A stretch of 64,000 nt of DNA from Chitinophaga filiformis (GTDB lineage Bacteria > Bacteroidota > Bacteroidia > Chitinophagales > Chitinophagaceae), in assembly GCF_023100805.1 (NCBI RefSeq), contig NZ_CP095855.1, positions 2,645,001 to 2,709,000 of the forward strand, in the 5' to 3' direction. The notes under the pieces are model-generated. The model saw nothing but the letters and a program-made list of their open reading frames with translations. It ran no database searches and was not told the DNA's origin. The position numbers and the translations under genes were made by a program. Below are positions 39,633 through 49,400 of the stretch, one piece after another (within the stretch, counting starts at the first letter, position 1; the number at the start of each line of letters is the position of its first letter).

Positions 39633-41246
39633 TCACCTCCTCCATAGCCTTCTTCTCACTATCAATTCCGCGTTTAATGGTCCTGTAGGTATATCCTTAG
39701 TCTTGCTCACCCGGGTAAGCGGCACTATTGCGCGTAGCCCAAACTGCCATTTGCCAGCCATATAGTCCAACTCAACCGTGCCATTGATACGTACCTTAGA
39801 TAACTCCTGCTTGTCTGCTGCGGAGGCTTTAAAGACGCTTGTCTTTGCCACCCGCATGCTATCCATGATGGTCTGCCGCACTACGGCCTGTTGCAGGAAT
39901 AAGGCCTGTACGCCTGCACCGAGCTGCCATTTCGGGCGAATAGGCAACTGGTATTGCAGGGCTATTCCTGAGCCGAATTGTTTCAGTAAAGACTGGAGCG
40001 TATCATAGGGCAATGACTGGTGGCCAACCTTGTATTTATTGAACTTTGGTGTAGCGGCTACGGTGGGCTGTACATCCAATGATAATGCACCTCTCCATAG
40101 CTTCCTTTCAATCCTTACTGATGGAATTAAATAGCGATAAAATTGATCTTTACCATTAGGCCCCATAAAATAGGAACTGCTATTGTACAATGGCAATGTT
40201 ATATTTAACTGCGCATATACGGCCCAGCGTTCGGCCCTTTCCCTGGTGTGGTGTGGATGTAATGTCAGCTGGCTGGCTTCATGTTGTAAACTGGTGTTAT
40301 ATCCTGTAACAGGAGCATGTATCGTCGATAATTGCAGGGTAGAGCGGTTTAGCGTTTGCTCTGCAACCTGATTGTTCGCATGAGTGCTTGTTGGAACCTG
40401 GTTTGTTGAGGGTATAGCAGCTGTTTTCGTAGCATGACTATCCGTGTAAGCGCTTATTGGCGATGGCGCCTGTACTGTTGTTGAGGTACTGGGGATAAGT
40501 GCAGCATCTGTTTTTGCAGTGTAATTGCTATCGGAAGCAGATAGCTTTGACTGTCTTTTGTTTTTAGCCAGTTGCTTTGTTATAGAGTTCTCCTCAAGAG
40601 GATGTTCAGCTATCGCCAATGGTTTTACATTTTTTTTGCCTGTTGTAATCTCACCGGAGTTAAGCCGGGTACTTGTTCTTTCAGCTGTATATTTCCTGTT
40701 AGATGCTAATGACGGCGATAATGATGCCGATGATCCTGAGCCTTGAGATGTTTGTTGTGATGGTGATGATGGTAATGCTCCCGGAACTTGTGATGATCGT
40801 GGAGCCTCTGCCGCTTGAGAATGCGCAGATGGATGAGTGTTGCTGGCAGCACCTGGTGCCTTGTCCGTTGCTGAAGATGTTGTATACCCGGAAGCAGTAT
40901 CCGTTTGTTCTGATATTGGCTGTGTGTGATTGTCAGGCCCGGAAGATACGGTCTGTACATGAGCTAAACTGGTATCAGCAACATTATTGCCGGAAGATGG
41001 CAACTGCCTGTTATTGTTATGGCTGTATTGCCACAAGGCAAGACCGATAATAGCTACAACTGCGACCACAGATAGGCCTTTTACCCAGATGTAACGTGCA
41101 GGCGCAGGGGCAGGTAATTTCCCTTCAGCAGGCAATTCCGCGTCCAGCTTTTTTAGCATGGACTGCCATGCCTGATCGGCAGGCGGTATAGGAATTGGTA
41201 ATTCCTCTTTGTTGAAATCTTTATTGCCCGAATGTTGCTCAGCCAT
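39633..41246 (-). CDS. Putative dual-membrane anti-sigma factor: cytoplasmic N-terminus, inner-membrane helix, long linker, outer-membrane barrel
   Basis: The 537-residue protein has no signal peptide. It starts with a ~50-residue cytoplasmic part (ADQAWQSMLKKLDAEL), one membrane helix at ~53-73 (VKGLSVVAVVAIIGLALW), a low-complexity linker of about 267 residues rich in Ser, Thr, Gln, Ala and Pro (74-340), and a C-terminal ~197-residue region of amphipathic strands (WAVYAQLNITLPLY, GALSLDVQPTV, WQFGLRAIVPL) that looks like an outer-membrane barrel. Its start overlaps the stop of the ECF sigma gene by eight bases (ATGGCTGA), so the two are translated as a pair. This layout matches the dual membrane-spanning anti-sigma (Dma) proteins described in Bacteroides thetaiotaomicron, where they link envelope state to vesicle formation. 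The assignment is from architecture, not from homology search. Confidence 0.75.
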   Translation of the reverse strand: MAEQHSGNKDFNKEELPIPIPPADQAWQSMLKKLDAELPAEGKLPAPAPARYIWVKGLSVVAVVAIIGLALWQYSHNNNRQLPSSGNNVADTSLAHVQTVSSGPDNHTQPISEQTDTASGYTTSSATDKAPGAASNTHPSAHSQAAEAPRSSQVPGALPSSPSQQTSQGSGSSASLSPSLASNRKYTAERTSTRLNSGEITTGKKNVKPLAIAEHPLEENSITKQLAKNKRQSKLSASDSNYTAKTDAALIPSTSTTVQAPSPISAYTDSHATKTAAIPSTNQVPTSTHANNQVAEQTLNRSTLQLSTIHAPVTGYNTSLQHEASQLTLHPHHTRERAERWAVYAQLNITLPLYNSSSYFMGPNGKDQFYRYLIPSVRIERKLWRGALSLDVQPTVAATPKFNKYKVGHQSLPYDTLQSLLKQFGSGIALQYQLPIRPKWQLGAGVQALFLQQAVVRQTIMDSMRVAKTSVFKASAADKQELSKVRINGTVELDYMAGKWQFGLRAIVPLTRVSKTKDIPTGPLNAELIVRRRLWRR

Positions 41247-41775
41247 GTTTAGAATAATACTTTAGTAATACCGGCTTTAATTTGTTCCTTGTCTCACTCA
41301 GATGCCATTTCACCGTGCCCTGGCTCAATTGTAATCTTGTACATATGTCATTGATCGAAAATCCTTCAAGGTAGAATAAAATACAGATAGCCCTGGTTGC
41401 CGGCGGTAAAACATCCAGCAGTTTATAGATATCTCCTGATTCCATAGCAGCAAGCGGATTATCGCTGTGGGAAATCTCAATGCCCTTCACATCCACATGC
41501 GCTGCCCATTTGGCCGTTTTAAGCCTGTCCAGCGCTGTATTACGCACTATAGTGTATACCCAGTTGAAGAATTGCCCCTTATCGTCTTTAAATAGTCCTA
41601 TATTTTTAAAAACCTTCAGCATACCATCGTTCAATACTTCCAGTGCGTCTGCCTGCTCGGGGAAGAATTTCCGGCACAATAGGAATAGCGCAGGATAAAA
41701 CTTTCTGTAAAGTTTCTCCTGACCTAAGCGGTCGTTAGCTACGCACTGTTTGATCAATTCCTGAATATCTTCCAA
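41239..41775 (-). CDS. ECF-type sigma-70 factor paired with the dual-membrane anti-sigma
   Basis: The start is TTG at 41775: an in-frame stop lies 11 codons upstream and no ATG is available. The 178-residue protein has region 2 (DALEVLNDGMLKVFKNIG, FFNWVYTIVRNTALDRLK) and region 4 (FSINDICTRLQLSQGTVKWHL). It is the first gene of a two-gene minus-strand unit with the anti-sigma at 39633-41246. Its upstream region holds a -7 box candidate and a perfect hairpin. Confidence 0.92.
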   Translation of the reverse strand: MEDIQELIKQCVANDRLGQEKLYRKFYPALFLLCRKFFPEQADALEVLNDGMLKVFKNIGLFKDDKGQFFNWVYTIVRNTALDRLKTAKWAAHVDVKGIEISHSDNPLAAMESGDIYKLLDVLPPATRAICILFYLEGFSINDICTRLQLSQGTVKWHLSETRNKLKPVLLKYYSKHG

Positions 41776-41832
41776 ATGAAATTGTTCCGATAGGTATACA
41801 ATAATTTAATTGATGGTGGCTATTCTAAACGA

Positions 41833-41874
41833 CTTTTACCGGATAGCTCCCCTTATGAGCGTCTCCGGTAAAAG
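41833..41874 (-). promoter_or_regulatory. Perfect 11-base inverted repeat upstream of the ECF sigma gene
   Basis: CTTTTACCGGA (41833-41843) and its exact complement (41864-41874) flank 20 bases that contain an inner GCTC/GAGC pair. It lies 58 bases before the sigma start and 83 bases after the end of the lipoprotein gene. It may be a terminator of the lipoprotein transcript (no T tract follows), a leader hairpin of the sigma transcript, or an operator. Confidence 0.55.
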
Positions 41875-41876
41875 TG

Positions 41877-41884
41877 CAAATATA
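41877..41884 (-). promoter_or_regulatory. Possible -7 box for the sigma/anti-sigma operon
   Basis: On the minus strand TATATTTG matches TAnnTTTG, just upstream of the hairpin at 41833-41874. No clear -33 TTTG was found at the right distance, so the call is tentative. Confidence 0.35.
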
Positions 41885-41956
41885 GCCTGCTCTGCTACAG
41901 TAGCACTTGTGGCCTGTCACTACTGTAACGATGTTGAGCCTGATTAGTTACAGCCA

Positions 41957-42412
41957 TCACCGGGGCCTTTTGCGTAATCCGGTTGTGTCATGATGCGGGA
42001 ACGTATCATACGGTGGCTGGGGTGGATTCGGTGGATATGACGGGAAGGTGTCATGAGGTGGATAGGGAGGATAGGACGGAAAAGTATCCTGCGGCGGATA
42101 GGGAGGATACGGCGGGAACGTATCGTGCGGAGGGTATGGCGTATGCGGGAAGGTGTCATGAGGCGGATAAGGGAACGTATCATGAGGCAGGTGTGGAATG
42201 CTATCGTGAGGAATAGTATCATGCGGGATGGTGTCATGAGGAATGGTGTCATGCGGGATCGTATCGTGCGGAATACTATCCGTAGGAATAGAATCCTTGT
42301 CATACGCCAGGCCTTTCCCCTTCAGTTTATCCTGCATGGACTCCTTGGTACAGGAACTTTGTATGAAAATAATAAACCCGGTAACGGCCAGGACTCCGAT
42401 CAATTTTTTCAT
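41957..42412 (-). CDS. Lipoprotein of His-Asp-Thr-Pro tandem repeats
   Basis: The 151-residue product has a lipobox ending IQSSC (Cys21) and then, from about residue 41, almost nothing but short repeats: IPHDT four times and IPHDS once, followed by six DTFP units spaced by Tyr/Pro (for example YPPHDTFPSYPP). The DNA shows the same repeats, so they grew by slippage or unequal crossing-over. It ends GLRKRPR. The chain should be extended and rich in His, Asp and Pro; metal binding or a wall-spanning spacer are possible roles but are guesses. Plus-strand frames across it are Arg-rich shadows of the repeat. It lies next to the ECF/anti-sigma pair and might be part of its regulon. Confidence 0.8.
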   Translation of the reverse strand: MKKLIGVLAVTGFIIFIQSSCTKESMQDKLKGKGLAYDKDSIPTDSIPHDTIPHDTIPHDTIPHDTIPHDSIPHLPHDTFPYPPHDTFPHTPYPPHDTFPPYPPYPPQDTFPSYPPYPPHDTFPSYPPNPPQPPYDTFPHHDTTGLRKRPR

Positions 42413-42830
42413 AGAGTATGTGTTTATATAATGATGAACGGTGGGTGGATGGCAAAAGGTTGGGTGTGCTGCAAAAAATTTTTTTCCGTTATGTAAATTT
42501 TATGTTCAGGCTGTTATGGGGTATGTTTTAAAACCATCTTAAAGAGGATTGATTCGTAACGTATTATGGTAAGGCAGGTATAGCGAAGCCAAAATAGTAT
42601 GAGGGATGAAAACCAGGCAAAAAATATACATTGATCCTAAGGCAACTTTTCCGGTGAAACACACGTATTAATTAAATAACAGTGCTTTAGACGTCTCCTG
42701 TCCTGTCTTCTCCGCTTTCAATATTCATTCACCGTTAAATAACAAAGAAATGATAGTGTTTTCTGAAAAATGTCCGGTGATAAATGCTGTAAACACAGGG
42801 TCACATATAGACATACCTCCACGGACATCA
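42413..42830. other. Intergenic region between divergent lipoprotein and TIGR03118-like genes
   Basis: 418 bases with AT-rich tracts. Promoters for both divergent genes should lie here, but I found no exact TAnnTTTG box, repeat or small gene. Confidence 0.5.
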
Positions 42831-43904
42831 ATGCGAAATCCTTTTTTCCTGACCCTTGGCAGTGCAGTAATACTCTTAATGTTAAATGTTGGGTGTAGTA
42901 AGAATAATGGCTATAATAACAATCCTCCTCCTCCTGCTTCCAACAACTATAGCCAGGTAAACCTTGTTACAGATGTTGGTGGTGGGCCCTATAGTTCTAC
43001 GCTGGTAGATGCCAGTCTTATCAATCCCTGGGGGATTGCCGTTAATCCGGCCGGAGTCATATGGATAGCCGCTAATCATACCGGGCTTAGTACGGTGTAT
43101 GATAAAAATGGTAACACTGTATTGTCGCCCGTTACCATTGCATCTCCCGGGCATGCTACAGGAGGCGCACCTACCGGCATTGTATATAACGGGACTAATG
43201 ATTTCCAGGTAGCGGGTACCCCGGCTAAGTTCATTTTCGATACGGAAGACGGGACTATTACAGCCTGGACTTCCGGCGCTGTGGCGCCTATTGTAGCCGA
43301 CAGGTCTGCACAGGAAGCCGTTTATAAAGGGCTTGCTTTAGCGAAGGATGGTGCAGAGAACTTCCTGTATGCGGCTAATTTTCATGCAGGCACCATAGAT
43401 GTCTTTGATAAGGATTTTCATATGGTCACCACTAAACCATTTGTGGATCCGAATATGCCGGCCGGTTTTGCGCCGTTTAATATCAGGAGTATCGGCGATA
43501 ACCTGTACGTCACCTATGCCAAACAGGACGCGGATAAAGAAGATGATGTGGAAGGTGATGGTAATGGCTATGTGGATATTTTCAAACCCGATGGCTCCCT
43601 GGTAAAAAGGTTTGCATCACAGGGGGCACTGAATTCCCCCTGGGGGATTGTTGCCGCTGCTCCCGGTTTCTGGGAAGTTGATAATACCATCCTTATCGGC
43701 AATTTCGGCGATGGAAAGATCAGTGTGTATGACCAGGATGGGAAGTTTTTAGGTCAGCTGAAGAAAGGAGATAATCCTATTGTTATAGGCGGATTATGGG
43801 CGCTGGAGAATAATATACCTTCTACGGGTAACCAATTATATTTTACAGCGGGACCGAGTGATGAGACGCATGGGGTGTTTGGGTATGTGATGAAGGCGAA
43901 TTAG
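42831..43904 (+). CDS. TIGR03118-like secreted beta-propeller protein
   Basis: The ATG at 42831 (MRNPFFLTLGSAV) is chosen because it opens a lipoprotein signal with Cys at LNVGC; an upstream in-frame ATG at 42750 adds 27 residues that do not look like a signal. The 357-residue product has a Pro/Asn linker (NNNPPPPASNN) and then repeats of beta-propeller type: SLINPWGIAVNPAGVIWIA, GAPTGIVYNG, LNSPWGIVAAAPGFW. This fits the TIGR03118 family of exported proteins of unknown function. It is alone on its strand and ends at a strong hairpin shared with the convergent FecR gene. Confidence 0.8.
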   Translation: MRNPFFLTLGSAVILLMLNVGCSKNNGYNNNPPPPASNNYSQVNLVTDVGGGPYSSTLVDASLINPWGIAVNPAGVIWIAANHTGLSTVYDKNGNTVLSPVTIASPGHATGGAPTGIVYNGTNDFQVAGTPAKFIFDTEDGTITAWTSGAVAPIVADRSAQEAVYKGLALAKDGAENFLYAANFHAGTIDVFDKDFHMVTTKPFVDPNMPAGFAPFNIRSIGDNLYVTYAKQDADKEDDVEGDGNGYVDIFKPDGSLVKRFASQGALNSPWGIVAAAPGFWEVDNTILIGNFGDGKISVYDQDGKFLGQLKKGDNPIVIGGLWALENNIPSTGNQLYFTAGPSDETHGVFGYVMKAN

Positions 43905-43927
43905 TTAAATGATCTATAAGTGGGGTT

Positions 43928-43952
43928 GCCTGCCGGCTTAAGACCGGCAGGC
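43928..43952. terminator. Bidirectional hairpin between convergent genes
   Basis: Nine-base perfect arms GCCTGCCGG and CCGGCAGGC flank CTTAAGA, between the stops of the TIGR03118-like and FecR genes. There is no T tract, but the position and GC-rich stem fit a shared terminator. Confidence 0.65.
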
Positions 43953-44024
43953 GGATGAAACAGTTTTAGAGGCGGCTGACACTAAAAGGAGTTGGATTGG
44001 CTTTTGATGTTGCCTGCGGGAAAA

Positions 44025-45182
44025 TTAGTTGAAGCGTATATGGATTGTGCTGTCTGCTGATGTAGAATAGTCAATTGCGCCGGTGGCCTTTAACCCTTTT
44101 AATTGGAGGTCCAGCGGCTGATAGCGGTCAAGTACTCCGGAGAAGCGTTTGTCGGAGGCTTGCTTATTATCCAGCACTATCTGTACGCCGAACAAACGGG
44201 GGATCACCTTACATACATCCTCAAATTTTGCATTGCGGAATATGAACTGGCCGGTACGCCAGCTTAAGGTTTCATATTCGTCAAATTTATTGACGTTTAT
44301 GCCCTTCTCTGAAACGGCGCCCATAAAACCGGGGGCCAGGATAATACTATCGTTGGATGACTTTACTTTTACTTTACCGTTCACCAGGGCAATTTTTGCC
44401 AGAGAGTCGTAAGCGTTCACGTTAAACTCTGTGCCCAACACCTGTACTACAGATCCCGGTACATGTATGGTTAGTGGTTTGGATGCATCTGTCGCTGCCT
44501 TGATATAACATTCGCCAGTCACGTATACATCCCTGGATGGACCGCTAAACTTCAATGGAAACTTAACGGTACTTGCCGCATTCACCTGGATACGGGAACC
44601 GTCAGGTAGTACCAGTGAATAGTCTTTCCCAGCGGGCACAGTCAGTGTCGCATACTGTTCAATATTTGATTCCGCTGCATTTAATGTAAGTGTCTTGCCA
44701 CTCACTTTCCAGTTGGCGCCACCGGCATTTACAGATGTATCTTTATTTATATTATACACCGTTCCGGAAGACAGTGTCAACTGCACCGTCTTAGCTGAGC
44801 TTTTTTCTGAAAAGGCTTTGGCGGTTTCTGTATAATTGCTCTTATTGTTTGTAAAGACACCTATATTAGTAATGAATAATACAATAGCGGCAGCTGCAGC
44901 AGCAGCCAGACCTGTTACCAGGTAAACAACCTTTTTACGTGGTTGCTTTGCCGGCTCAATTTTGCTGAGCAAGGTGACTGTTTGTGCCTCAGTAGTATGA
45001 TCAAGCAGGTATTGGTTCACTTCCTCAGAGCCAACTTTTTCCCACAAATGATTCCGGATTTCAGCAATTTCAGGGTTTTCATTTACTTGTTGTAGCAAAA
45101 AGACGCTCTCCTGCTCGGTCAGTTGACCGTCAATCTCCTGCATTATCAGCGAACGTATATAGCCAAGGTTATTTTCCATCAT
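44025..45182 (-). CDS. FecR-family anti-sigma factor
   Basis: I place the start at the ATG of 45182 (MMENNLGYIRSL); a TTG at 45206 adds eight residues without support. The ~385-residue protein has a cytoplasmic part (~1-85), a membrane helix with a long Ala run (VVYLVTGLAAAAAAAIVLFI), a FecR domain (LVLPDGSRIQVNAASTVKFP, VLGTEFNVNAYD) and a DUF4974-like end (FEDVCKVIPRLFGVQIVLDN). It follows its ECF sigma gene by 38 bases. The target is likely the STN-bearing SusC at 46455, which lies on the opposite strand, a divergent arrangement. Confidence 0.92.
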   Translation of the reverse strand: MMENNLGYIRSLIMQEIDGQLTEQESVFLLQQVNENPEIAEIRNHLWEKVGSEEVNQYLLDHTTEAQTVTLLSKIEPAKQPRKKVVYLVTGLAAAAAAAIVLFITNIGVFTNNKSNYTETAKAFSEKSSAKTVQLTLSSGTVYNINKDTSVNAGGANWKVSGKTLTLNAAESNIEQYATLTVPAGKDYSLVLPDGSRIQVNAASTVKFPLKFSGPSRDVYVTGECYIKAATDASKPLTIHVPGSVVQVLGTEFNVNAYDSLAKIALVNGKVKVKSSNDSIILAPGFMGAVSEKGINVNKFDEYETLSWRTGQFIFRNAKFEDVCKVIPRLFGVQIVLDNKQASDKRFSGVLDRYQPLDLQLKGLKATGAIDYSTSADSTIHIRFN

Positions 45183-45220
45183 ATTATATCTTATAAAATC
45201 CACCAAAAAGTAACGTCCTG

Positions 45221-45775
45221 CTACAGACTTTTTTTTGATCCGAGCACACTTCTCAGAATTCTTAGCGCCAGGCTCACATTATTCTTTACGACCTGCAGGC
45301 TTATGTTCTGTTGTGCGGCAACGCCTTTTTGGTTATGTCCCTCCATATATTGTAGCATAAATGACTTACGGGCAGCTGGAGGAACCATTTGTAATGCCTT
45401 ATCCAGGAGCTTAGCAAGTTCTTCCTGTTCAAATGGATGTTCCGTGGTGATTTTTTCAGATATATAATCATACATCTTCTGTTTCTCTGCCTTATCCAGC
45501 TTACTGCGTATATGTAAGACGCTTGCATTCCAGGTAGCCCGCAGCAGGTAAGGTAAAAAGGGGCCTGTGCCAATCTTGTCCCGCCTGCTCCATACATCGA
45601 TGAAAATCTCCTGCACAATATCTTCCGCATCGGCCAGGTCGTTAACAATATAGAAGGCCTCTCTCAGCATCCTGGTCCTGTATTTGGCATGCAACTCTGC
45701 CAGGGCCGATGTACTATCCGCCTTAATTTGTTCTAATAGTTCGATATCGCTGAGCTTAGTTTCTGTTCCCTTCAT
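45221..45775 (-). CDS. ECF-type sigma-70 factor
   Basis: The 184-residue protein has region 2 (LADAEDIVQEIFIDVWSRRDKI) and region 4 (MEGHNQKGVAAQQNISLQVVKNNVSLALRILR). It forms a minus-strand pair with the FecR gene and likely drives the divergent SusC-SusD-GH2-S9 locus. As is usual for this class, no typical promoter could be read in front of it. Confidence 0.92.
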   Translation of the reverse strand: MKGTETKLSDIELLEQIKADSTSALAELHAKYRTRMLREAFYIVNDLADAEDIVQEIFIDVWSRRDKIGTGPFLPYLLRATWNASVLHIRSKLDKAEKQKMYDYISEKITTEHPFEQEELAKLLDKALQMVPPAARKSFMLQYMEGHNQKGVAAQQNISLQVVKNNVSLALRILRSVLGSKKSL

Positions 45776-46454
45776 ATGGCAAGTCCCCTGATGCCTTTTA
45801 TTAATAGTTTTTAAACATAAAAATGATGCCGGGCTGTAAATAACCGGTCAAGATTATGCCACATGGCTATTGGAGGGGAAAATGTGTGGATTGATGGCAT
45901 ATTGAGATCATAAGGCATTATGCTGACAATCGGTTTTGGTCGAAAATAATTCAATTCATTCGGAAGTTAAGTAAAATACAATTGATTCTCATCACATTTT
46001 AGTTGATTTATCTATCAAAAACAATGAAGATCAGTTCGCTAGCATTAAAAAGTTTTTGGTCAGTACTTCAACTTTTGAGTAGTCAAAAAAAAGTTTAATC
46101 CGGAACATTACCTTTTTGTTATTTTCTTAAGATAGATACAGGGACTGTATGATACCGATGCGACGGGGGTATAAAAATGTCGCCGATACTAACCAGCCCG
46201 TATACCTTATGATAATATTTATGTGAGTGTATTTATATTATTAAGATAGTACGACTAGCTAATGCTTTATCATTTTCCCGATAACCTTTAAAGAACACAT
46301 TGACTGTCACAATAGCGCTTATTGGATCTTCATCCGATATGAATCGTTTTTGACGGCAATCTGTTCAGTCTGAACTGTAGTGTACAATATGGTTCCGATA
46401 AAGGTTAAAGGGAATGGTATACCAACCATTTTCTTGACCAAAATACTGTGTTTT
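45776..46454. other. Long AT-rich divergent intergenic region
   Basis: 679 bases separate the ECF sigma (minus) and SusC (plus) starts. The sequence turns clearly AT-rich here and stays so to about 59 kb. TACCTTTTTG near 46107 is close to a -7 box but not exact. No gene or strong inverted repeat was seen; the sigma-dependent promoter of the SusC locus should be here. Confidence 0.5.
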
Positions 46455-49400
46455 ATGCCTAGAACTGTTCATGTGAAACGCAATTTCCTATACGCTTTCT
46501 GTGCAGGATTTTTATGCCTATGCGTCATTTTTCGGCCGGTTGCTAAGGCAAGCACAGAGCCGCTGCAAGGAAAAGAAATCAGCATTTCTGTACGAAAGAG
46601 TAGCCTTTCTAATATTCTTAATCAGGTTAGTAAAAAAAGTGGTATTACGATCTACTTTGTGGATACTGACCTTGCACCCTATACGAATATCGATTATGAT
46701 GCGAAGGATAAAGATGTGACGAGTATTCTGACTGAACTTTTTAAGGGGAAGGATTTGCTTTATGAGGTGATTAGCGAGAAGCAGATTGGGGTGAGGAAGG
46801 CAAAAGAAAAGACGCTTGTTACTGATGAATACAGGGATACTCTGGTAACAGTGACTGGACAAGTCACTGATGAAAGGGGAATGCCAATTATAGGTGCAAC
46901 TGTGCTTGTTAAGGGTACCCGAAATGGTGTCACGACTAGTCAAAATGGTTCATTTAAAATAGAGGCGAAAACTAATAACTCCTTGTCAATTAGTTCTGTT
47001 GGTTACCTCTCTGTTGAGCTACCAGTTAGTAAAAGGGGGTTATTCGGAGTTGTGAAACTTAAAGAATTTGTCAGTACATTGGATGAGACTATCATTGTAG
47101 CATACGGCGAGACAACTAGACGAAAAACAACTTCTAACATTGGGACAGTAAAGGCCAAAGACATCGAAACACAACCTGTAAATAACCCACTGCTCGTTTT
47201 ACAGGGCAGGGTGCCAGGGCTTTTTGTTAATCAGAATTCTGGAATCCCGGGAGGGGGTGTAACTGTTCGAATTCAAGGACTAAATAGCATGGTGAGGGGT
47301 AATGATCCTTTATATGTTATTGATGGCGTTCCATATTTTTCCCAACTATTGGATAATGGGGGAAATAATGCAGTATTAGGAGCTTCGGGAGGCACCGTCA
47401 ACGGTAATCCATTATCGTATATAAATCCATCAGATATTGAAAGCATTGATGTACTAAAGGACGCTGATGCAACAGCTATATACGGATCAAGAGCGGCGAA
47501 TGGCGCAATTTTAATTACCACAAAAAAAGGAAAGAGTGGTGAAACAAAGTTTGATCTTAACCTACAAAGCGGAATTGGGAAGATGACAAAACGGTTAAAT
47601 CTTTTGAATACTGCTCAATACATTAAAATGCGAAAAGAAGCTAAAGCTAATGATAACGCACCAATTCGACCGACGGACTATGATATTAACGGACTTTGGG
47701 ATACTACTCGAAATACAGATTGGCAGGACAAATTATTGGGGGGAACGGCTCAATATACGAACTTACAGTTTTCAGTATCAGGTGGTGGTGAGTTGACTAA
47801 CTTTTTAATCGGAATGGGTTATCAAAGGGAGACGTCTGTTTTTCCAACAGATTTATCAAATCAAAAAGGCAGCGTTCATTTCAATATCGGCAACAGATCT
47901 AAAAACAATCGATTCAAAACTCAGTTAACTGGGACCTATGTTGTATTCGATAATAAGTTAACGTCCAATGATTTAACATATAGTGCAATTACACTGCCAC
48001 CGAATGCGCCGTTGCCATATAAAGACGATGGTACAATTAATTGGACCCCAAACAGTTCAGGAAACAGTACATTTAGTACTCTGAATCCTGCTGTAGCATA
48101 TCTTAGAACGTATCGGAATAATACAAGAAATTTAATAGCAAATTCAAATATTGGTTACCGAATTACTGAAAATTTGGAACTGCAATCAAACTTTGGCTTT
48201 ACAAGCTTATCGAGTGATGAAATAAATAAATCTCCCCTGAGTTCGGTGCCGCCTGAGAGGGTAGCGAATACACAGTCATCAAGCCGATATACAACTAACG
48301 AAATCAGTACCTGGATTATTGAACCACAATTGTTGTACCGCACTGAATTTAAAAGGAACCATATTGATGCTTTATTAGGAGCAACTGTTCAACAACAAAA
48401 TAGCAATGGATTAAGGCTTTCTGGAAGGGGGTATAGTACAGATGAGGTACTTGACGACATTAGGTCAGCAAATACTGTGCAGGTTGACGGTACCACCAAG
48501 ATTATGTATCGTTATAGCGCAATTTTTTTTAGAGTAAACTATACTTACGAAGATAAATATGTCGTAAATGTAGCAGGAAGGCGAGATGGTAGTTCAAGAT
48601 TTGGAAAGGAAAATCTCTATCATAATTTTGGTAGTATCGGAGTAGGCTGGATATTCAGTGAAGAGTCTTCAGTAAAAGATATAATGAATTGGCTGAGTTT
48701 CGGCAAAATCAGAGCTAGTTACGGAACAACTGGCAGCGATCAGATAGGAGATTACACTTTTTTAAATCTATACTCGCCAAATACATCCTATTCAATGCCC
48801 TATCAAGGGGGAAACGCCCTACAAATAAATGGCCAGTATAATCCGTATCTACAATGGGAAGAGACGAAGAAACTGCAAGTAGGTGTCGATCTTGGATTTT
48901 TTAATGACAGGGTTACAGTGAGTGCAAATTATGTGTCAAATAGATCTTCAAATCAGTTATTATATTATTCACTTCCATGGACTACAGGTTATCCAACTGT
49001 TCCAACAAATTTGCCTGCAACGGTCAAAAACCGTGGTATTGAAGCTTCAATTACCAGCAACAACCTAAAAGGGAAATTGAAATGGAGTACAAATTTTAAT
49101 ATAAGTCTTCAGAGAAATAGGCTGGCTTCATTTCCTAATATATCTGAAACGCCATATTCAGATATGTTCGTTATTGGAGAGTCTATTGCTATAGAAAAGG
49201 CTTATAAATTGAATGGTGTTAATCGAGAGAATGGAGTGTTTGAGTTCCTAGATCGTGAAGGGAAAAAAACCAGTGACCCAACTGACGAAGACAGATTTGT
49301 AATTATTAATCCACTTCCAAAGATATTTGGAGGGCTGTCGAATACCTTCGAATATAAAGGAATAGAGGTGTCTTTTTTGTTTCAATTTGTCAAACAGAAA

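Noticed and set aside
40703..41050. Plus-strand frame of 115 codons rich in Met
   Set aside because: It is a shadow of the Ser/Thr-rich linker of the anti-sigma protein on the minus strand.
42150..42290. Tandem direct repeats that could suggest a CRISPR array
   Set aside because: The period is about 15 bases, in frame with the lipoprotein, with no unique spacers.
42053..42496. Plus-strand Arg-rich frames of up to 147 codons
   Set aside because: They are the complement of the His-Asp-Thr-Pro repeats; the minus-strand frame has a lipobox and sensible composition.
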